29,796 nt of DNA from an uncultured Bacteroidales bacterium. Lineage in GTDB: Bacteria; Bacteroidota; Bacteroidia; Bacteroidales; Muribaculaceae. Position numbers and translations under genes: made by a program. The stretch is taken from positions 1 through 29,796 of the forward strand of contig URIC01000027.1 in assembly GCA_900547755.1 (NCBI GenBank), read 5' to 3'. This document shows positions 15,765-23,927 of the stretch, one piece after another. A model generated the notes under the pieces. It was not told where the DNA came from. It ran no database searches and was given only the letters and a program-made list of their open reading frames with translations. Positions within the stretch are counted from its first letter, which is position 1, and each line of letters opens with the position of its first letter.

Positions 15765-15797
15765 TTGCAGAGGTGTAGGAATTTTTTGCTAACTTTG
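15765..15797 (+). promoter_or_regulatory. Promoter of waaA
   Basis: TAACTTTG (15790-15797) matches the -7 consensus. TTG (15765-15767) lies 22 nt upstream, slightly further than usual. The predicted start is near 15804 and the ATG is at 15826. Confidence 0.6.
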
Positions 15798-15825
15798 CGC
15801 GTTCAAACAGAGTGCAAAGCCAAGG

Positions 15826-17094
15826 ATGTCTAAATTCACAGAGAGGGTGACCGGAGCCCTATATACCACCGGCATACATTTGTACCAGGGCGGCCTGAAA
15901 GCGGCATCGCTGCGCAACGCAAAGGCCAGGGAAATGCTTGCCGGACGCAAGGAGACACCCGCCGGCCTGCGCCGTGCAGTCGGGGCCACTGACAGTCCGG
16001 TGTGGGTACACGCCGCCTCCTTAGGGGAGTTCGAACAGGGACGTCCGCTCATGGAGCGTCTGCGCCGCGAGCAGCCGGACCGCAAGATAGTCCTCTCTTT
16101 CTATTCCCCTTCGGGCTACAAAGTGCGGCGCGACTGGGGCGGCGCGGATGCCGTGGTCTATCTGCCCGCGGACACCCCCCGGGCCATGCGCCGGTTTCTC
16201 GACACCCTGCACCCCTCCATGGCCATATTCGTCAAATACGAGTTCTGGGGCAATTGCCTGCACGAGTTGCAGCGACGCGGCATCCCCGCTTACCTGATTA
16301 GCGCCGTATTCCGTCCGGAGCAGGTGTTTTTCAAGGGACACGGCGGTCTGTTCCGCCGGATGCTGCATACTTTCCGCCACATCTACGTGCAGGACGAGGC
16401 AAGCCGCCGTCTGCTTGCCGCCCATGGAGTGAACGAGGTGACCGTGGCCGGAGACACACGGTTCGACCGGGTGACGGACATAATGCGTTCCACCAAAGAA
16501 ATCCCCCTGTTGGACCGATTCACGCGCGGGGGCACACGCCTCACCTTCATGGCCGGGTCTTCGTGGGGTCCGGACGAGGAAGTATATTTCCCCTGGCTCA
16601 AGCGTCAGGGGGGAAAGCCGCTTACCGTCATAGCCCCCCATGAGTTCGACGCGGCACGCTTGGAGGCTATGCGCCGTGGCCTGGAGCCTGAGATGCGCGC
16701 CGTCCTGCTCAGCGAGGCCGAAAAATCGCCGGAACTCGCGGACAAGGCCGACTGCCTGATAATAGACTGCTTCGGGCTGCTCTCGTCGGCCTACCGCTAC
16801 GCCGACATAGCTTACATAGGCGGAGGTTTCGGCACAGGCATACACAACATCAACGAGGCAGCCGTATACGGCATCCCCGTTGTGTTCGGCCCTCGCCACT
16901 CAAAATTCATAGAGGCGCGTGAGCTGATAGAGGCCGGCGGAGGCTTCTCGATATCCGACGCCCGCCAGTTCGCGCAACTGATGGACAGCAAGCTGATGAA
17001 GCCCGCTCCCCGTCAGAAAGCCGGGAAGGCCGCCGGAGAGTACATAGCCTCCAAACTCGGAGCCACGGACATAATTTATAAAAACCTTTTTTAA
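15826..17094 (+). CDS. waaA: 3-deoxy-D-manno-octulosonic acid (Kdo) transferase
   Basis: This inner-membrane-associated GT-B glycosyltransferase (GT30) moves Kdo from CMP-Kdo to lipid A precursor in lipopolysaccharide assembly. It has 422 residues, the usual length. The N-terminal block VWVHAASLGEFEQGRPL contains the catalytic Glu of the GEF motif (E68). SFYSPSGYKVRR and VKYEFWGNCLHEL are strongly conserved. The C-terminal CMP-Kdo side has FMAGSSWGPDEEV, VIAPHEF and YIGGGFGTGIHNINEAAVYG. It has its own promoter. Its stop codon overlaps the stop of the convergent DcaP-like gene by four bases, with no terminator visible between them. Confidence 0.96.
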   Translation: MSKFTERVTGALYTTGIHLYQGGLKAASLRNAKAREMLAGRKETPAGLRRAVGATDSPVWVHAASLGEFEQGRPLMERLRREQPDRKIVLSFYSPSGYKVRRDWGGADAVVYLPADTPRAMRRFLDTLHPSMAIFVKYEFWGNCLHELQRRGIPAYLISAVFRPEQVFFKGHGGLFRRMLHTFRHIYVQDEASRRLLAAHGVNEVTVAGDTRFDRVTDIMRSTKEIPLLDRFTRGGTRLTFMAGSSWGPDEEVYFPWLKRQGGKPLTVIAPHEFDAARLEAMRRGLEPEMRAVLLSEAEKSPELADKADCLIIDCFGLLSSAYRYADIAYIGGGFGTGIHNINEAAVYGIPVVFGPRHSKFIEARELIEAGGGFSISDARQFAQLMDSKLMKPAPRQKAGKAAGEYIASKLGATDIIYKNLF

Positions 17095-18443
17095 AAGGAG
17101 AATTGGAAGAGCGCGTCTATTCGGTTCGCCGAGGCGTGCTCGCGGTTGAAGTTGTGGCGCGAACCGACAAGGTACTCTATGCCGACCTGCATACGCGGCG
17201 TGGGTTCGTAGAACAGGTTGACAGCTCCGTACAGTCCGTATTTATAGGAATCGCCGCGCACATTGTATTTGGGGAAGTAATGCGCCTCGCCCAAGGCCAG
17301 GCCGGCGAACAGGTTGGGCAGGAAATTGTATTTGGCGCCCACGTTCAGGCCCATTGACAGAGGAGCATACATCCTGCCCGGCTCGTCGCTATTGGCCACA
17401 AGGTCGAAGTTGTCGATAGAGAGGTCGCCCATGGCCGACTGATAGCCACGGCCTGTGTTGGCCTCCAGGTATAACGCGAGGCGCGGTATGGGGTATGCCA
17501 GACCACTGAGCTGCACGGCCCACCCTATGTCGTTGCGATTCTTTTCGGTAATAAGGTCGCGGTAAGGAAGCACCTTGAAGAGGCCGGTGAGGCGCAGGTG
17601 TCCCGAGTGGGCGAAGTTGTACTGCGCGAAAGCGACTACATCGGGGAACCAATCACTGATTTTCTTGGTCTGTTCGCCGTCGGCATCCACCTGATTTGTC
17701 GGTATTTCAAGGGCAGCCGCCATAGACCAGGGACTCTTGCCGAACCGATGGTCCCAGCGCACCAGCATGTGGGTGGTGCTGAGCAGGCCGTTCTGCCCGG
17801 CGCCGTCGATAGTCGGAGCCTCGGCGTCGGCATCCTGGAGAGTAGTCGGAGCCCAGCCGACAGTAAACCCCTTGAACTGTACGTAAGCCTTCTTCAGTTT
17901 GAAGGTGTGGCCGTTTCCCTGGAAGTTACCCTGGATGTAACCCACAATGTCACCCAACGTGCGGTTACGCCCTATGACGCGCATAAAGACAGCGGTGCCG
18001 TCCGGGGTGCCGTCCAGTTTACGCCGCTGCGAGGGGTCTTTGGGGACAGGTATTTCGTAAGGTATGAACCCGTTCACCGGTATTGAGCCGGCAAAGTCGT
18101 ACCATCCGCGCATCCTGACCGCGCCACCTATACCCAATGCCAGTTTGGCATCCTTGCTCATAAGCAGGAAGTAAGGCGCCAGCGGGTCCTGAAATTGCCG
18201 ATACTGGTCGACGTAGAAGGAGTTTATGAGGTAATCGATGGAGTCGGCGGCGGCATTTTCGCGGTCAGAGCCCAGATATATGATTTTATGCGACTCCTTG
18301 AGAGAGGCCTCCTTTATTTCGTCGGAGGTATGGGTGGCGAGAGTCATCTCGGGTTCCGGCACGTCGGACTGCGCGACAGCCATAGAGCAGCATAGTACGG
18401 CACAGCTCAGCGCCAGGACAGGTGTAGTTTTCATAGCGGTCAT
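17091..18443 (-). CDS. DcaP-like outer-membrane porin
   Basis: Predicted trimeric outer-membrane channel of the DcaP type, 450 residues. The signal peptide (MKTTPVLALSCAVLCCSMAVAQ) begins at residue 4, so ATG 18434 is an alternative start to 18443. After a polar N-terminal segment, the barrel opens with LALGIGGAVRMRGWYDFAG. It contains KAYVQFKGFTVGWAPTTLQD, HMLVRWDHRFG and GLALGEAHYFPKYN, and ends RIDALFQFSF with the C-terminal Phe expected of porins. DcaP of Acinetobacter imports small dicarboxylates, but the substrate here cannot be read. No confident promoter was found: TATCTGTG near 18503-18510 on this strand has one mismatch and no -33 partner. Confidence 0.85.
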   Translation of the reverse strand: MTAMKTTPVLALSCAVLCCSMAVAQSDVPEPEMTLATHTSDEIKEASLKESHKIIYLGSDRENAAADSIDYLINSFYVDQYRQFQDPLAPYFLLMSKDAKLALGIGGAVRMRGWYDFAGSIPVNGFIPYEIPVPKDPSQRRKLDGTPDGTAVFMRVIGRNRTLGDIVGYIQGNFQGNGHTFKLKKAYVQFKGFTVGWAPTTLQDADAEAPTIDGAGQNGLLSTTHMLVRWDHRFGKSPWSMAAALEIPTNQVDADGEQTKKISDWFPDVVAFAQYNFAHSGHLRLTGLFKVLPYRDLITEKNRNDIGWAVQLSGLAYPIPRLALYLEANTGRGYQSAMGDLSIDNFDLVANSDEPGRMYAPLSMGLNVGAKYNFLPNLFAGLALGEAHYFPKYNVRGDSYKYGLYGAVNLFYEPTPRMQVGIEYLVGSRHNFNREHASANRIDALFQFSF

Positions 18444-18528
18444 GTTTTTGTTATCCTTTTTAACATAAATTGCTTAAAAAAGTTCACATTTCCTTAAAAA
18501 TCACAGATAAGAATCGGAGAAAAATTTG

Positions 18529-18536
18529 TAAATTTG
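18529..18536 (+). promoter_or_regulatory. -7 element upstream of the double-receiver PPDK_N gene
   Basis: TAAATTTG matches TAnnTTTG. No TTG lies 19-21 nt upstream. The predicted start near 18543 lies after an upstream ATG-like frame opening (18470). This supports ATG 18560 as the true start of the large gene. Confidence 0.55.
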
Positions 18537-18559
18537 CAGTCTTACAAACATTTGCCCGC

Positions 18560-21500
18560 ATGGATAGTATCAACGAACAGGCTATAAGCAAACTTTACCT
18601 AAAAGACACGGCCTTCGCCGACCTGATGCAGAAACGCATATTCAACGTGCTTCTTGTCGCCACCCCTTACGACGCCTTTATGATGGAGGAGGACGGGAGA
18701 GTGGAGGAGCAGGTATACTTCGAGTATGTCTCGCTCAACCTGTCATCGCCGCCACGCTTCACCAAAGCGGCCACCTTCGCGGAGGCTCACGGGCTGCTGT
18801 CCCGACAATCCTACGACCTGATTATCGCGATGCCCGGCGTAGACGTGAGCGAGACCTTCGTGGAAGCCCGCGACATCAAGGCGAAATATCCCGACACTCC
18901 CTTTGTGGTGCTCACCCCCTTCAGCAAGGAAGTGAGCCGCAGGCTGGAGAACGAGGACCTGAGCGCCGTGGACTATGTGTTCTCATGGCTGGGGAACGTG
19001 GACCTCATACTTGCCATAATCAAACTGATAGAAGACAAGATGAACGCCCCCAAGGACATAGAGGAGGTGGGCGTGCAGGCTATCCTGCTGGTGGAGGACT
19101 CCGTGCGCTTCTATTCCGCCGTGCTGCCCCATCTCTTCAAGTTCCTGCTGAAGCAGAGCATGGAGTTCAGCACCGAGGCGCTGAACGAGCATGAGCAGAT
19201 GCTGCGTATGCGCGGACGCCCCAAGGTGGTGCTGGCACGCGACTACGAGGAGGCCAAGGCCCTATACGACCGCTACTCGAACCGTATGCTCGGCATAATC
19301 ACCGACGTCAGCTTCCCCCGCCAGGGGAGCAAGGACCGCGAGGCCGGGCTGAAATTCTCCCGGTATGTGAGGGAAAACGACCCCTACATACCTATAATCG
19401 TGGAGAGCAGCGAGATAGAGAACAAGGACAAAGTCGGCGACTTCCACGGCATCTTCATCGACAAGACGAGCACCACCCTGCCCCAGGAGCTGCGCCGCGC
19501 CGTGAGGGGTAACTTCGGCTTCGGCGACTTCGTGGTCAAGGAGCCGGCCACAGGGCGCGAAATAATGCGTATCCGCAACCTCAAGGACCTGCAAAAGAAT
19601 ATCTATAACCTGCCCGGCGACTCCCTCTTCTTCCACAGCTCCACCAACGACATATCCCGCTGGCTCTATTCCCGCGCCCTCTTCCCCATAGCCTCGGCCC
19701 TCAAGACCCTCCGCTTCTCGGATATGACCCAGGCACCGGCGCTGCGCCGCCTCATCTTCGAGGTTATAGTCAAATATCGCCGCATGAAGAACAGAGGAGT
19801 GGTGGCGGTCTTCAAGAAGGACCGGTTCGACCGCTATTCCAGCTTCGCCCGCATAGGACAAGGCTCCTTGGGAGGCAAGGGACGCGGCCTGGCGTTCATT
19901 GACTCTATAATCAAACGCCATCCGGAGTGCGAGAATTTCCACGGAGTCCAGATTACCATTCCCCGCACCGTCGTGCTGTGTACGGATGTGTTCGACGAGT
20001 TCATGGACAACAACGACCTCTACCCTGTCGGTCTGTCCGACGCCACCGACGACGAGATATTGCAGGCCTTCCTGCGGGCCCGTCTGCCCGAAAGCGTAAG
20101 AGAGGACCTCGTTGCCCTGTTCGAGGTGATAGACCGTCCGTTGGCCGTGCGCTCCTCTTCGTTGCTCGAGGACTCGCATTACCAGCCCTTCGCCGGCGTA
20201 TATTCCACCTACATGATACCGCGCCTGGATGACCGGGAGCGGATGCTGCGTATGCTCACCGACGCAATCAAGGGCGTGTACGCCTCTGTCTTCTTCACAG
20301 ACTCCAAGGCGTACATGAAAGCCACCCGCAACGTCATAGACCAGGAGAAGATGGCCGTGATAGTGCAGGAGGTGGTGGGCGAGCGGCACGACGATTACCA
20401 TTACCCCAACTTCTCCGGTGTGGGCCGCTCCATAAACTATTATCCCATAGGCAACGAGGTGCCCGAGGAGGGTGTGGCCGAAGTGGCCGTGGGCCTGGGC
20501 AAATACATAGTGGACGGCAGCCGTGCGCTCCGTTTCTCGCCGGCCCATCCCGGTTCGGTGCTGCAGACCAGCACCCTGGACCTGGCCCTGCGCGACACCC
20601 AGACACACTTCTTCGCCCTGCCGGTCACCGACCCCGGCCATCTGGACTTCACCGTCCACGACGATTTCAACATCAAACGCCTGAATGTGGCCGACGCCGT
20701 GTCCACCGGCTCCATGAAATACATGGTCAGCACCTACGACGGCATAGACGGCATAATGCGCGACACCGACACCGGCCGTGGCCGCAAGGTGGTGACCTTC
20801 GCCAATATACTCAAGCACGACGTGTTCCCGCTGGCCGAGTGCCTGAGGTTCATGCTCCACGAGGGACAGTACGAGATGGGCCGACCGGTGGAGATTGAAT
20901 TTGCCGGACTCATAGACCACAAGGCCACCGCCTCCTCCGAACACAAGGGTGTACTCTATTGGCTCCAGATACGCCCCATAGTGGACAAGAAGGAGATGCT
21001 GGACGACTCGATAATGAAACATCCGGCCCCGCAGCTGCTGTTGCGCTCACAGACGGCATTGGGCCACGGCCTGATGGACGGTGTGCGCCATGTGGTATAC
21101 GTGCGGGGGCAGAATTTCGACTCTGCGCATAACCCCGAACTGGCCAAGGAGGTGGAGGAACTCAACCGCCGTTTCGTGTCCGAAGAGAAGGGGTATATCC
21201 TGATTGGCCCGGGGCGATGGGGTTCTTCGGACCCAGCCCTCGGCATCCCGGTGAAGTGGCCCCAGATAGCCGGCGCCCGCCTGATAGCGGAGACCTCTCT
21301 GCCCGGATATTCCATAGAGCCGAGCCAGGGAACCCATTTCTTCCAGAACCTCACCAGCTTCGGCGTGGGTTATTTCACAATCGACCCGGCACACCCCGAA
21401 GACCTGTATGACGCGGCCTATCTGGATGCGCAGCCCGCCGTCTACGAGAGCGAGCGCCTCCGCGTGGTGGAGTTCGCCGAGCCTCTGACCATAGCCATAA

Positions 21501-21574
21501 ACGGACGTAAGAGCCTGGGCATAGTCCTCAAGGAGGGAATATCCGCAAACCCCTCATCCGCGACCTATGAATGA
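18560..21574 (+). CDS. Double-receiver/PEP-pyruvate-binding (PPDK_N) domain protein
   Basis: A cytoplasmic protein of 1004 residues with an unusual architecture. Residues about 27-160 look like a degenerate response-regulator receiver: NVLLVATPYDAF lacks the acidic pair and Met91 replaces the acceptor Asp. Residues about 172-310 form an apparently intact receiver, with E179/D180, acceptor D249 (GIITDVSFP), S283 and K302 (FIDKTS). Residues about 425-810 are a PEP/pyruvate-binding ATP-grasp domain (SLGGKGRGLAF, AVRSSSLLEDSHYQPFAGVY, AVIVQEVVG, WLQIRPIV) with the ATP-contacting residues present. No phosphohistidine swivel domain (GGxTSHxA) or PEP-utilising barrel follows, only a conserved-looking 190-residue tail (YILIGPGRWGSSDP, GTHFFQNLTSFGVGYF). 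It is often annotated as PEP synthase, but the parts needed for that reaction are missing. The next gene overlaps it by 8 bp. Confidence 0.85.
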   Translation: MDSINEQAISKLYLKDTAFADLMQKRIFNVLLVATPYDAFMMEEDGRVEEQVYFEYVSLNLSSPPRFTKAATFAEAHGLLSRQSYDLIIAMPGVDVSETFVEARDIKAKYPDTPFVVLTPFSKEVSRRLENEDLSAVDYVFSWLGNVDLILAIIKLIEDKMNAPKDIEEVGVQAILLVEDSVRFYSAVLPHLFKFLLKQSMEFSTEALNEHEQMLRMRGRPKVVLARDYEEAKALYDRYSNRMLGIITDVSFPRQGSKDREAGLKFSRYVRENDPYIPIIVESSEIENKDKVGDFHGIFIDKTSTTLPQELRRAVRGNFGFGDFVVKEPATGREIMRIRNLKDLQKNIYNLPGDSLFFHSSTNDISRWLYSRALFPIASALKTLRFSDMTQAPALRRLIFEVIVKYRRMKNRGVVAVFKKDRFDRYSSFARIGQGSLGGKGRGLAFIDSIIKRHPECENFHGVQITIPRTVVLCTDVFDEFMDNNDLYPVGLSDATDDEILQAFLRARLPESVREDLVALFEVIDRPLAVRSSSLLEDSHYQPFAGVYSTYMIPRLDDRERMLRMLTDAIKGVYASVFFTDSKAYMKATRNVIDQEKMAVIVQEVVGERHDDYHYPNFSGVGRSINYYPIGNEVPEEGVAEVAVGLGKYIVDGSRALRFSPAHPGSVLQTSTLDLALRDTQTHFFALPVTDPGHLDFTVHDDFNIKRLNVADAVSTGSMKYMVSTYDGIDGIMRDTDTGRGRKVVTFANILKHDVFPLAECLRFMLHEGQYEMGRPVEIEFAGLIDHKATASSEHKGVLYWLQIRPIVDKKEMLDDSIMKHPAPQLLLRSQTALGHGLMDGVRHVVYVRGQNFDSAHNPELAKEVEELNRRFVSEEKGYILIGPGRWGSSDPALGIPVKWPQIAGARLIAETSLPGYSIEPSQGTHFFQNLTSFGVGYFTIDPAHPEDLYDAAYLDAQPAVYESERLRVVEFAEPLTIAINGRKSLGIVLKEGISANPSSATYE

Positions 21575-22097
21575 AACGCAATCCCTCTCGGCATGGCAGG
21601 CTTTCCTGCATCCGCGCCGTGCCTGCGCCCTCGTGTCATCCCTGCGCGAGGACGTGGCTTCCGCACGCTCCGAGGCCGACGGATGCCGTGAGCAGGCCGT
21701 GAAGCTGAAAAGTGAAGTGGCTTCCCTGAAGGAGGAGCGCTCGCGCCTCACCGCCGTCAACACGGAACTTTCCCTCCGTCTGAAAAAGAAAGAGGAAGAA
21801 TACGCCGGACTGGAGGGGGATATCGCCGAAGTGCAGGCCATGTTCGAGAAGGTGGAAAAGATGAAGGCCGGATACGACCGGCGCATAGCCCGCTTCGAAC
21901 AAAAGGTGACCGACCTGCAGGCGGCACTGGAACGCGAACAGAACCGGATGCGCGAACATGAGCGAGAAGAGGAACAAGCCGACATTACCCCCATTCCACG
22001 CTCCGTGCGCACAGCCCGCCCGGCCGCACGCGAACCCAGACAGCTATCCTTGCCGGACGAGCAGGCTCCTGACTGGTATTCTCCACTTGACCTTTAA
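21567..22097 (+). CDS. Coiled-coil protein of unknown function
   Basis: A 176-residue protein I do not recognise. Residues about 25-135 are a continuous Glu/Lys/Arg/Ala-rich helix with heptad character (VKLKSEVASLKEERSRL, LRLKKKEEEYAGLEGDI, FEQKVTDLQAALEREQN), predicting a long coiled coil. The tail (140-176) is Pro/Arg-rich and disordered, ending APDWYSPLDL. There is no signal peptide or membrane segment, so it should be cytoplasmic. Its ATG lies 8 bp inside the preceding receiver/PPDK_N gene, indicating translational coupling and probably a physical partnership. A glycosyltransferase gene follows after 11 nt. Confidence 0.75.
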   Translation: MNETQSLSAWQAFLHPRRACALVSSLREDVASARSEADGCREQAVKLKSEVASLKEERSRLTAVNTELSLRLKKKEEEYAGLEGDIAEVQAMFEKVEKMKAGYDRRIARFEQKVTDLQAALEREQNRMREHEREEEQADITPIPRSVRTARPAAREPRQLSLPDEQAPDWYSPLDL

Positions 22098-22108
22098 AAA
22101 CTGTTCAA

Positions 22109-22927
22109 ATGACTGCGACACTGATAATTTCTACATATAACCGGCCTGACGCACTGAGGCTGTGCGTACTCAGCGCACTGCGACAGACCCGTTTGCCGGA
22201 CCAGATTGTGATTGGCGATGACGGCTCGGGGCCGGAGACCGCCCGGACGGTCAAGGAACTGCAGGCACTCAGTCCCGTGCCCATAACCCACGTATGGCAG
22301 GAAGACAAGGGTTTCCGGGTGGCCAGAATACGCAATCTGAGCGTAGCCGCCGCCACCGGCGACTACATTATCCAGGTGGACGGCGACATAATCATGGACC
22401 GGCGCTTCGTGTCCGACCATCTGGCGCTGTCACAGCCCGGAACGATTCTGCGCGGACGCCGCGTCTGCCTTACCGACACGGCATCGCGCCGCATCTGCGC
22501 CACACCTGCACATCTTCCGCACCTGGGCCTCTTCAGCCGGGGTATCGAGAGCCGGCGCATGAACGCATTGCACCTTATGCCTATGGCAAAACGCATAGCC
22601 GCCGGATACAGGAAGAACAGGCCGGGAATAATGGGGTGCAACATGTCCTTCTGGCGAGAGGATTTCGTGGCCGTGAACGGCTACGACGAGAGCTTCAACG
22701 GCTGGGGCTTCGAGGACTCGGACCTGGCCATACGCATGCAGATGAACGGGGTGCGCAAACATGACCTTAAGTTTGTGGCCATAGCCTGGCATCTGCACCA
22801 CGGCCATCCGTACATGGCCAACAAGGATGAGAACTACAAACGTATGCAGTGCAACCGCAAGGCCGGCGAAGTACGCTCCTCACTCGGCATTGACCGGCAT
22901 CGGGACAAAAACGTCGGTAACTACTAA
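22109..22927 (+). CDS. Family 2 glycosyltransferase
   Basis: Cytoplasmic GT-A glycosyltransferase of 272 residues. The fold starts with LIISTYNRPDALRLCVLSAL. DDGS (37-40) binds the nucleotide and DGD (91-93) is the metal-binding DXD motif. NGYDESFNGWGFEDSDLAIRM (from 190) contains the ED pair (202-203) that usually supplies the catalytic base, as in the galactosyltransferase/chondroitin-polymerase C-terminal module. No membrane segment is seen. It is probably used for a surface polysaccharide or glycan; donor and acceptor are unknown. It is the last gene of a three-gene unit and is closed by a strong terminator. Confidence 0.9.
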   Translation: MTATLIISTYNRPDALRLCVLSALRQTRLPDQIVIGDDGSGPETARTVKELQALSPVPITHVWQEDKGFRVARIRNLSVAAATGDYIIQVDGDIIMDRRFVSDHLALSQPGTILRGRRVCLTDTASRRICATPAHLPHLGLFSRGIESRRMNALHLMPMAKRIAAGYRKNRPGIMGCNMSFWREDFVAVNGYDESFNGWGFEDSDLAIRMQMNGVRKHDLKFVAIAWHLHHGHPYMANKDENYKRMQCNRKAGEVRSSLGIDRHRDKNVGNY

Positions 22928-22942
22928 GGTCTGAAAGAAGAC

Positions 22943-22988
22943 AACGCGGAGTCGTGGAACACAGATGTTCCACGACTCCGCGTTTTAT
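22943..22988 (+). terminator. Strong intrinsic terminator after the glycosyltransferase gene
   Basis: Perfect 19-bp stem (22943-22961 with 22966-22984), a 4-nt CAGA loop, and TTTTAT directly after the stem on the plus strand. It separates the 18560-22927 unit from parA. Confidence 0.93.
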
Positions 22989-23055
22989 AAACCATTTACA
23001 CATAGACAATTACAGAAGTTATCAACAATTTAACACGCTTTAATACTTCTACAGG

Positions 23056-23085
23056 TTGCCGATTTGAGGAAAATTGCTTACTTTG
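23056..23085 (+). promoter_or_regulatory. Promoter of the parA cluster
   Basis: TTG (23056-23058), 19 nt, then TTACTTTG (23078-23085), one mismatch from TAnnTTTG. The predicted start is near 23092, about 19 nt before the ATG at 23111. This argues against the upstream TTG frame opening at 23090 as a start. Confidence 0.6.
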
Positions 23086-23110
23086 CAGATTGAAACCAAC
23101 CAAGACTGAT

Positions 23111-23884
23111 ATGGGTAAAATCATAGCTATCGCCAATCAGAAAGGAGGCGTGGGCAAAACCACTACGGCCATAAACCTGGCAGCATGCCTGGCGGAGTTA
23201 GGCAAGAAAGTGCTGCTCATCGACGCAGACCCTCAAGCCAACGCGACAAGCGGTCTGGGCCTTGACCCCCGCAGTGCCGAAGCCTCTGTCTACGAATGTC
23301 TGGTGGACGACTACCCCATGAAGAGCGCCGTGCAGCACACCTGCATCGACGGTCTTGACTTAGTCAGCTCGCGCATTGACCTGGTGGGCGCCGAGACAGA
23401 GCTTATCGACAAGCCGCAGCGCGAGCGTGTGCTGCTGCGCGCCCTCGGGAATGTCCGGGAAGACTATGACGTGGTCCTCATAGACTGCTCCCCTTCTCTG
23501 GGCTTCATCACCGTCAACGCCCTCACAGCCGCCGACTCCGTGATTATCCCCGTGCAGGCCGAATACTTTGCCCTCGAGGGCATCAGTCAGCTCCTCAACA
23601 CGATACGCATCATCAAGAGCCGGCTCAACCCCGGCATGGAAATAGAAGGTTTCCTCCTGACCATGTACGACGCACGCCTGCGCCTGGCCAACCAGATTTA
23701 CGAGGAGCTGAAGGGACATTTCGGCGATATGGTGTTCTCTACCGTAATTCCCCGAAACATAAAGCTCTCCGAAGCGCCCAGCCACGGGCTGCCCATTATC
23801 CTCTACGACCCCGACTCGCGAGGCGCCATATCCCACCGTCAGCTGGCCAAGGAGGTGCTGGACCGCAATCGCAAGAAAGCCTGA
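23111..23884 (+). CDS. parA: Chromosome-partitioning ATPase ParA/Soj
   Basis: This nucleotide-dependent DNA-binding ATPase moves ParB-parS complexes to segregate replicated origins. Its 257 residues are the size of chromosomal Soj-type proteins without an N-terminal helix-turn-helix. The deviant Walker A motif is KGGVGKTT (11-18), with the signature Lys. LLIDADPQANATSGLG is the A' motif and DVVLIDCSPSLGFITVNAL the Walker B region. The start is ATG 23111, directly before KIIAIANQKGG. It is followed after 43 nt by parB, the standard pairing. Confidence 0.97.
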   Translation: MGKIIAIANQKGGVGKTTTAINLAACLAELGKKVLLIDADPQANATSGLGLDPRSAEASVYECLVDDYPMKSAVQHTCIDGLDLVSSRIDLVGAETELIDKPQRERVLLRALGNVREDYDVVLIDCSPSLGFITVNALTAADSVIIPVQAEYFALEGISQLLNTIRIIKSRLNPGMEIEGFLLTMYDARLRLANQIYEELKGHFGDMVFSTVIPRNIKLSEAPSHGLPIILYDPDSRGAISHRQLAKEVLDRNRKKA

Positions 23885-23927
23885 AAATCACCCACATTCA
23901 CAATCCTGAAACTCCAACATATACCGG

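Noticed and set aside
15735..15775. Hairpin-like CACCTTTTG / CAAAACAGGTG between the small barrel gene and waaA
   Set aside because: The pairing needs a 2-nt bulge and lies upstream of the waaA start point. No role as terminator or leader can be supported.
18470..18559. Upstream extension of the double-receiver gene from ATG 18470
   Set aside because: The added 30 residues are A/T-rich in codons and cover the TAAATTTG promoter element at 18529-18536. The start at 18560 is better.
19262..21022. 586-codon open frame on the minus strand
   Set aside because: It is the shadow of the receiver/PPDK_N gene. Its composition (His, Gly, Val, Gln-rich without motifs) is typical of an antisense frame.
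18560..21574. Annotation as phosphoenolpyruvate synthase (ppsA)
   Set aside because: Only the ATP-grasp PPDK_N part is present. The swivel phosphohistidine and PEP-utilising barrel are missing.
22943..22984. Arms containing TGTTCCACG, like half of a parS site, close to parAB
   Set aside because: The halves are everted and separated by CAGA, so they do not form TGTTnCACGTGnAACA. The structure is fully explained as a terminator.
23019..23027. DnaA-box-like TTATCAACA upstream of parA, possible replication origin
   Set aside because: A single site with one mismatch to TTATCCACA, with no cluster of boxes and no dnaA gene. It is too weak for an origin call.
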